Below are positions 58,693 to 64,000 of a stretch of 64,000 nucleotides of DNA, piece by piece; within the stretch, counting starts at the first letter, position 1; the number at the start of each line of letters is the position of its first letter. Origin of the DNA: Syngnathus acus (Eukaryota; Chordata; Actinopteri; Syngnathiformes; Syngnathidae); NCBI RefSeq assembly GCF_901709675.1, contig NC_051107.1, positions 5,146,001-5,210,000 of the forward strand, written 5' to 3'. A model generated the notes under the pieces. That model was given only the letters and a program-made list of their open reading frames with translations, was not told the origin of the DNA and did no database searches. The translations under genes were made by a program, and so were the position numbers.

Positions 58693-61600
58693 TATTTACT
58701 ATCTAGTATTTTGAAATGAGAATAATACATAGTATTGAGTTAATGTTGAGTAAAGTATTTTTGTTTATCTATGTTCTGCTTTCTCTGGATAACGATCTAG
58801 ATTGCAGCCCGCAAGACATTTCTAGCTCAGCGTTACCAAAAAATGAAGGGGATTTTGCATTTTAAGTGCTAATAAGCACACATGATCTCGCAGCGTGTGA
58901 TGTTTGCAAGTACACCACACCTCGTAGTGTAAACCTGTGACTTCCCAGACCTATTAGAGCATTCTCAGAAAGGAAGTGTTGACAACGCAAGGATCGGCAG
59001 CAGGGTTTTTTTTTAACAGCCGCCTACCGCTGGCAGTTTCCGAGGTACCTCGATGGGTGGCGGGAGGGAAGCGGGTGGGAGGGTGCTTGCAATATGTCAC
59101 GCTTGTACAACCCGATATCTCCCGTGATGAATACGCATCATAGCACTACAAATGCCGAATGTATGTCTGCAAAATAAATCACAAAGGCCTCTGTCCTCTT
59201 GAAATGGGTTCAAATATTTATATATATCTATTTTTTATTATAGAGTTTTTGAATTCTTTTTAAAATTATTTTTATGATAGATTTTTGCCTTCCTGTTTTA
59301 CTGTATGAATGCTATTTTGACAATAATTAAATCATCTCCGAGAGGTCGACCAATCGGCACGCAGACTAATTATAGCTTCACAACAAACTGCAGCATCTCA
59401 GCCTGCAGCCACTGGCATTAATTGGCCACACGTCAGGAGAACACACACACACACACAAGTGATCTTTGCACTTGCTGATCTCTTTGTGGTACCGCTGCGT
59501 TTCTCCCCAACCTGAACAAAAGTGAAAGTTTTCACTTTCATTTGACTCGTCTGTGTCTCTAATTGGAACGCGCGAGGTCAGCCGCTGCTCCACTGGAAAA
59601 CACGTCGACAACCGAAAAAGAAACAATTCCGTTTAATTAGGCTGCACCTTTCAGGCATCTGATGATATAGCTGTAATTTAAAAACTGGATTTTTTTTCTT
59701 TCCCTTTTTGCAACTATGGTGTAGCATGATGGCTCTTTCAGTGCTTGCTAACAATCAAGATTCAAGAGTTACATCACCTACCAAGCGTAACGTTCAATTT
59801 TAAAATGTATCGCCCTTAAATCGTTTGAAATTTGCAAAATAAATAACATCTTAGATTGTGCATTGGGATTACACAAAATACAATTAACATTTTCAAGGTT
59901 AGCGTCTCCAAGTATTGACCTCTGCAGGGCACGCACACACACACACGACTCATACCGTCTCGTTCGTCATGTCAGTGTTTGTTCAGCATATGCCTGACAC
60001 ACTTTGGGTGAAAGCTCGCTTCACATTCTGGTTCTTTCTTTTGGCGGGGGGCAAAAAAAAAAGATTATAAGAAAATGATGAAAAAGCGAGTAACAGAAAA
60101 GAAAGATGTGTTTCGTCAACATTTCAACATACACTAGGTAGAGAGCCAAAATGGGCATTTGGCTGGAATGAGTCCAGTCAAAGAAAGACCCAAAAACAAA
60201 ATGCTTGAGCCAATAGTCGATTTTTGTAATTCCAGTCAAATCACAAAAAAGGACATGCACAAAAAATAAAAATTCAATGTCTGCAATTAAAACACATATG
60301 AATGCTACAATATATCCCAATGGTGTCAAACCCAAGGCCCGGGGGCCAGTTACGGCCCAGCACATCATGTTATGTGGCCCGCAAAGACAAATTACAAATT
60401 GTCTTCGCTTGTCGTGTCGCCTATACTGTATAAAATCCAAGGCGTTGACAGTCATCCCGGCCCTCCGAGGGACTCTATAACTTTGACACCCCTGCTCTAT
60501 ACTGTATGATCTGCTAGCATACACGATTAGCATCATATTTGGATTATGTCGGCTCACTAATGTGAATGCAAACACATGAGCTCTCCAGACTGGAGGACTA
60601 ATATTGAGCATGACTGAGATGCCAATCCACTGTTGCCGTAGCAATGACAACCATGCTATTTTCTTCATCGCAGACCGTGTCAATTTAAATATTCTCGTAC
60701 TTAAACCTAATTAGCATTTTAAGGGTTTATCCTTTTCACATGCTGGCTGTAAAAGTGTGACACGACGCCACACACAAACACCTGTGTCCCTTCATCTCCG
60801 CCACCCGCCGTTTCGTGTCTTCTCACGAAGGGCCAAGATGTTTTCCTTTTTGTAGCCTGCCAGCTAATGTCACTGTGCCATCGTCCTCAATTCTACCATC
60901 ACACACACACACTGCGCTATTGTTGTGCGGCCGGCGACCAGAGCAGGCCGACATTTCATTATTTCTATACCACCAAGGAGATGATGGCTAATGTCAGGTA
61001 TGTTGGTTGTAGGTCTCACGCCTTCCATTTTTTGTGGATGTTAGAGCAACTACTTTGAATTCAAAACACAAAAACTTGCCTTTTAAAAAGACATTTCCAC
61101 AATGTTATACTTAATGAGCATTTCCAATAGCAAGAGAGCAAATTAGAAGCTTGTAGGTGGGGGAAAAGGAGAAACAGAAGCACATTAGCGAGCACTAATC
61201 ACATTGCCATTTAGACCAGAATTGATTTCACTGGAATGAGAAGGACTCTTGGCTTCGGGGTCTCAACCGGGCTGGCGTCATCATTGGGACCTCATGGTTT
61301 TAATTCGATAGAAAGTGACACTTTCGAGGAGGGCAATTAACGTTAGGACATGCTAGGGAACAACTTGTCAACGTAGTCACCAAAACCCGTAAAGGAACAA
61401 TCAGTTTGACTACCATGGAGAGCTCCAGTTATTATCAGGTACTTTTGTGTTATCATAAAACTTTTGGAATGAAAAATAAATAATGAAAAAAATAATAAAA
61501 AAAACCTGAAAAATGACAGAAATGACCATGAAAAAAAAAAAATGAAATAAAAGGAAACAAAATTACCCAAAAAATGAAACTGAGAGAGCTGAGAGACCCT

Positions 61601-62536
61601 CCAATCTGGTTTTACTGTAAATATGTCGCACTCAGTGGGAATCTTGGTAAAAGACAGCTAGCAGCTGGTGCTTAGCGGGCCCCAGCTCACTGATGAAGAC
61701 GGATGGATTGGGCCGCAGCCCTGACGCGGTATGCCACCGACGCCCTTCCCAACTGTCTCCCCGTCCGCTCATGGACCACAAGCAAGTCTGAATTTATTTA
61801 TTTTTTTACACACCATACAGAGGCCCCATTATTCCAACACATTATTCCAAAGTACTTTTCATATTTCTGTTTACACAATCCAATGATTTCAATGTTCCTT
61901 TATGTTCAGTTAATAAATCAAGGGGCATTCAACACATGGTTTTCTGTAGGAAGAATTGCTCCTGGTTTCCACTAACATCTTTCCTGCTCACAAATATATG
62001 TCATCTAAGCCTCCCCATTCACGCAACATCATTTCCCCGCTGCCTCTTTGTCTTGATCTGCTTTCAAAATGCACGGAACAAGCTTGTCTTCTTTTACATT
62101 TGGGGATGAAGCAACAGAGGACTGGCGCCAGTCAAAAAATCATCCTCACAACACCGTTAGAAACAAGCGGTGGTGTTTGAAGCTGGCAGGTGGGGGCGGG
62201 AGGGACCCCAATAATATGCAAGGAGAATATAGAGCAAGTCTGTGAGTGGAAAAGTCAGATAAGACATTTTCCATTGTCCCTGGAGAGATTTGGAAAAAAA
62301 AAGAGACAAACACCTTTGGGGTTCTCTGTGGTTGTGTGTTATCCAAAATGTACCCGAGGCAGCGGTGACTAAATACCCAGCGCTGTTTTCCTCACACCGC
62401 CAATAATTTCGTATCATTACTGGCTCTAAATGGAGGATATTTAGTGCTTTTATAATGGTGCCGCAGAAACATCACGCTAAATGTAATGACTACCCTGCAA
62501 AAAGTGCACAATATTTACAGTATAGTATTTAGAGTA
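58693..62536. other. Non-coding apart from the hAT-like copy
   Basis: Unremarkable sequence with a short CA run near 59437 and A-rich sequence at 61470-61570. The 220-codon frame at 60021-60683 overlaps the MITE and is not considered a gene. Confidence 0.6.
60318..60494 (+). mobile_element. hAT-like MITE, copy 8 (both ends, internal deletion)
   Basis: It begins CAATGGTGTCAAACCC and ends CTTTGACACCCCTG. The core AAGGCCCGGGGGCCAGTTAC and ATGTGGCCCGCAAAGACAAA are kept, and much of the AT-rich distal half is missing. The flanking octamers do not match clearly, so the TSD has decayed. Confidence 0.88.
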
Positions 62537-62538
62537 TA

Positions 62539-62604
62539 CACTACCGTTCAAAAGTTTGGGGTCACAAAATTGTTTGGGTGACCCCAAACTTTTGAACGGT
62601 AGTG
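62539..62604. mobile_element. 66-bp palindromic TA-flanked element, copy 1
   Basis: CACTACCGTTCAAAAGTTTG leads to GGGTCAC, an ACAAAATTGTTTGG loop and the inverted arm back to TAGTG. TA flanks both ends (62537-62538, 62605-62606). This is essentially two terminal inverted repeats of a Tc1/mariner-like element joined with almost nothing between. Confidence 0.85.
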
Positions 62605-62772
62605 TAAATATTATTATAATAAAATATTATGAATTAAATATTATAAATTATATCTTATATTTGTATAAGATTATATATAATCTATGAATATAAGTATACA
62701 TATATATTATAAGATTTTTTACACAGAAGATTATATATATAATCTATAAATAATTATCTAAATAAATATATA

Positions 62773-62838
62773 CACTACCGTTCAAAAGTTTGGGGTCACC
62801 CAAACAATTTTGTGACCCCAAACTTTTGAACGGTAGTG
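62773..62838. mobile_element. 66-bp palindromic TA-flanked element, copy 2
   Basis: The same arms as the copy at 62539-62604 and the same length, but the central loop is in the opposite orientation (CCCAAACAATTTTGTG). The two copies are therefore exact reverse complements. TA flanks both ends (62771-62772, 62839-62840). Confidence 0.85.
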
Positions 62839-62840
62839 TA

Positions 62841-64000
62841 TATATATATATATAGACAGTAATAAAAAATAAATATATATATATATGTATTTTTTTTTTA
62901 TTACTGTTTGTTACTATATATTACACATATATATATATATATTATTACTGGGGAATTAGCGCCCCCTTGTGGCTTTTTGTCCGGCGATGTGATACACTTA
63001 AAAAACTTAAGTTCCTGGAGATTTGAATAATAACCTTTTTTTGTTTGTTTTTTAAATCCTCTGCAGAATGAAAAACAAAGAAGGGATTATGGATATTTGA
63101 TAGAAATGTATTTTCTTTAAGAAATTCATTTACACATTTTTTTGGCTGATGGCTCTTATTAGACTAAAAACTGTTAAAACTGTTTTTTTTTTAAGTACTT
63201 GCTTGCCCAACCAATATTTAATTTAAATTAACCTAATAACACAACAAGCAACATTTCCAGTGGGCAGTTTATTGAACTTGTAAATGTGTTAGGCGTCATT
63301 AAAGCATGACCTTTTATTTTTCTACACTCACAAAACCCATAAAAGTTTCCACATTTATAATAATAATCATTTGCTGCTTCAACATTACATTCAAAGCTGT
63401 AAATTGTTATAACTACATTTTGTTAAAAACACAGTATTTACATAAATTGCAATACACTTTTTTTTTTTTTTTAATATTTGGCTTACTTACATTAATCTCA
63501 TCACATAATTTACAGTTTCTCCAGAACTGATTAATAGGAATATTTCATGTAAAAAAAAAAAAAAAAAAAATTCACAACAACTCATAAAACAACTACAAAA
63601 TTGAGACGTACAAACAATACTAAAGCTAATCCCCTCCCCTCCCGAACCCACTCTCAAAAATGCATCACTGGATTCATAATTTAAGAATATTTGATACTTC
63701 ATAATACTTTTTCATTTTCTTAGTGCGGTCAACAATAATCGACTTTTTACATTTGATTTTGGCTCCAATTACTCAGAGAACACAAAACAGTATTTATCAT
63801 GATAGCATCAGAGAATTGTGCTTAAAATTACATTTGCTGAGTGGATTCGAGGACTTGGGGGCGGGGCTTCACTAATCACCTTTCAGAGTCTCTGCTGAGT
63901 TGAGCATTTCCTTGGCTTCTTGGCACTATTTGAAGGGGCGGAGAAAAAAAGTGTTCCGTTGTGCATTATACTTTGGCACAATACTTGTACCCCACCCGTT
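62841..64000. other. Non-coding, no gene seen
   Basis: TA-rich at 62845-62945, T and A runs at 63457-63472 and 63550-63570, otherwise AT-rich single-copy-looking DNA to the window edge. Confidence 0.6.

Noticed and set aside
60021-60683. Longest open frame (220 codons, minus strand)
   Set aside because: It runs through the hAT-like MITE copy at 60318-60494 and AT-rich DNA; no domain, no codon bias and no splice support.
1-64000. CRISPR arrays, tRNA or rRNA genes, prophage or operon-like systems
   Set aside because: No regularly spaced identical repeats with unique spacers, no tRNA or rRNA-like conserved stretches, and no dense coding; the window is eukaryotic non-coding DNA.

Overview
The window reads as vertebrate, most likely teleost fish, non-coding DNA. 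It is AT-rich, has no bacterial-style gene packing, and carries many mono-, di- and tetranucleotide runs. It also holds several short palindromic DNA-transposon (MITE) families whose termini resemble ones common in fish genomes. No rRNA, tRNA, CRISPR, viral or operon-like structure is visible. Nearly all long open frames lie in simple repeats, in transposon copies or in unremarkable sequence without recognisable domains.

The only stretch with convincing gene structure is about 37.17-38.58 kb on the minus strand. It looks like the 3' end of a spliced gene: a candidate 59-nt exon (38517-38575), a well-supported 87-nt exon (37968-38054), a terminal exon with a stop codon (37581-37696), then a 3' UTR with AATAAA signals at 37295-37300 and 37181-37186. 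Reading phases agree across all three exons. I do not recognise the protein. Upstream exons would lie at higher coordinates. Two weaker possibilities, near 39.95 kb and 56.9 kb, are recorded but not accepted.

Mobile elements: (1) a hAT-like MITE family in eight copies (2.5, 4.4, 11.1, 28.9, 32.5, 43.1, 48.05 and 60.3 kb), one of them intact with an 8-bp target-site duplication (TSD); (2) a set of TA-flanked MITEs sharing a terminal pattern TACCGT...TATAA..CGC, in four subfamilies (17.6, 51.7 and 58.3 kb; 23.1 and 52.1 kb; 50.1 kb; 46.4 kb); (3) two 66-bp TA-flanked perfect palindromes at 62.54 and 62.77 kb; (4) a TTAA-associated hairpin at 12.09 kb with a relative inside a tandem array at 9.33 kb; (5) a 143-bp palindromic MITE at 18.98 kb.

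Tandem structure: a 560-bp CA-rich array at 53.4 kb, a TTTAA pentamer run at 22.5 kb, a GGGCC run at 21.0 kb, long C or G homopolymers, and many AT-rich local duplications (6.9, 9.3, 26.3, 30.6, 40.8, 45.0 and 49.2 kb). Possible regulatory signals are five RFX X-box-like palindromes and a short ETS-motif array at 35.23 kb with helically phased spacing. The rest looks like intron or intergenic DNA. I found no clear evidence of a new biological system; the best leads are the unidentified gene end, the related TA-flanked MITE subfamilies and the two motif clusters.
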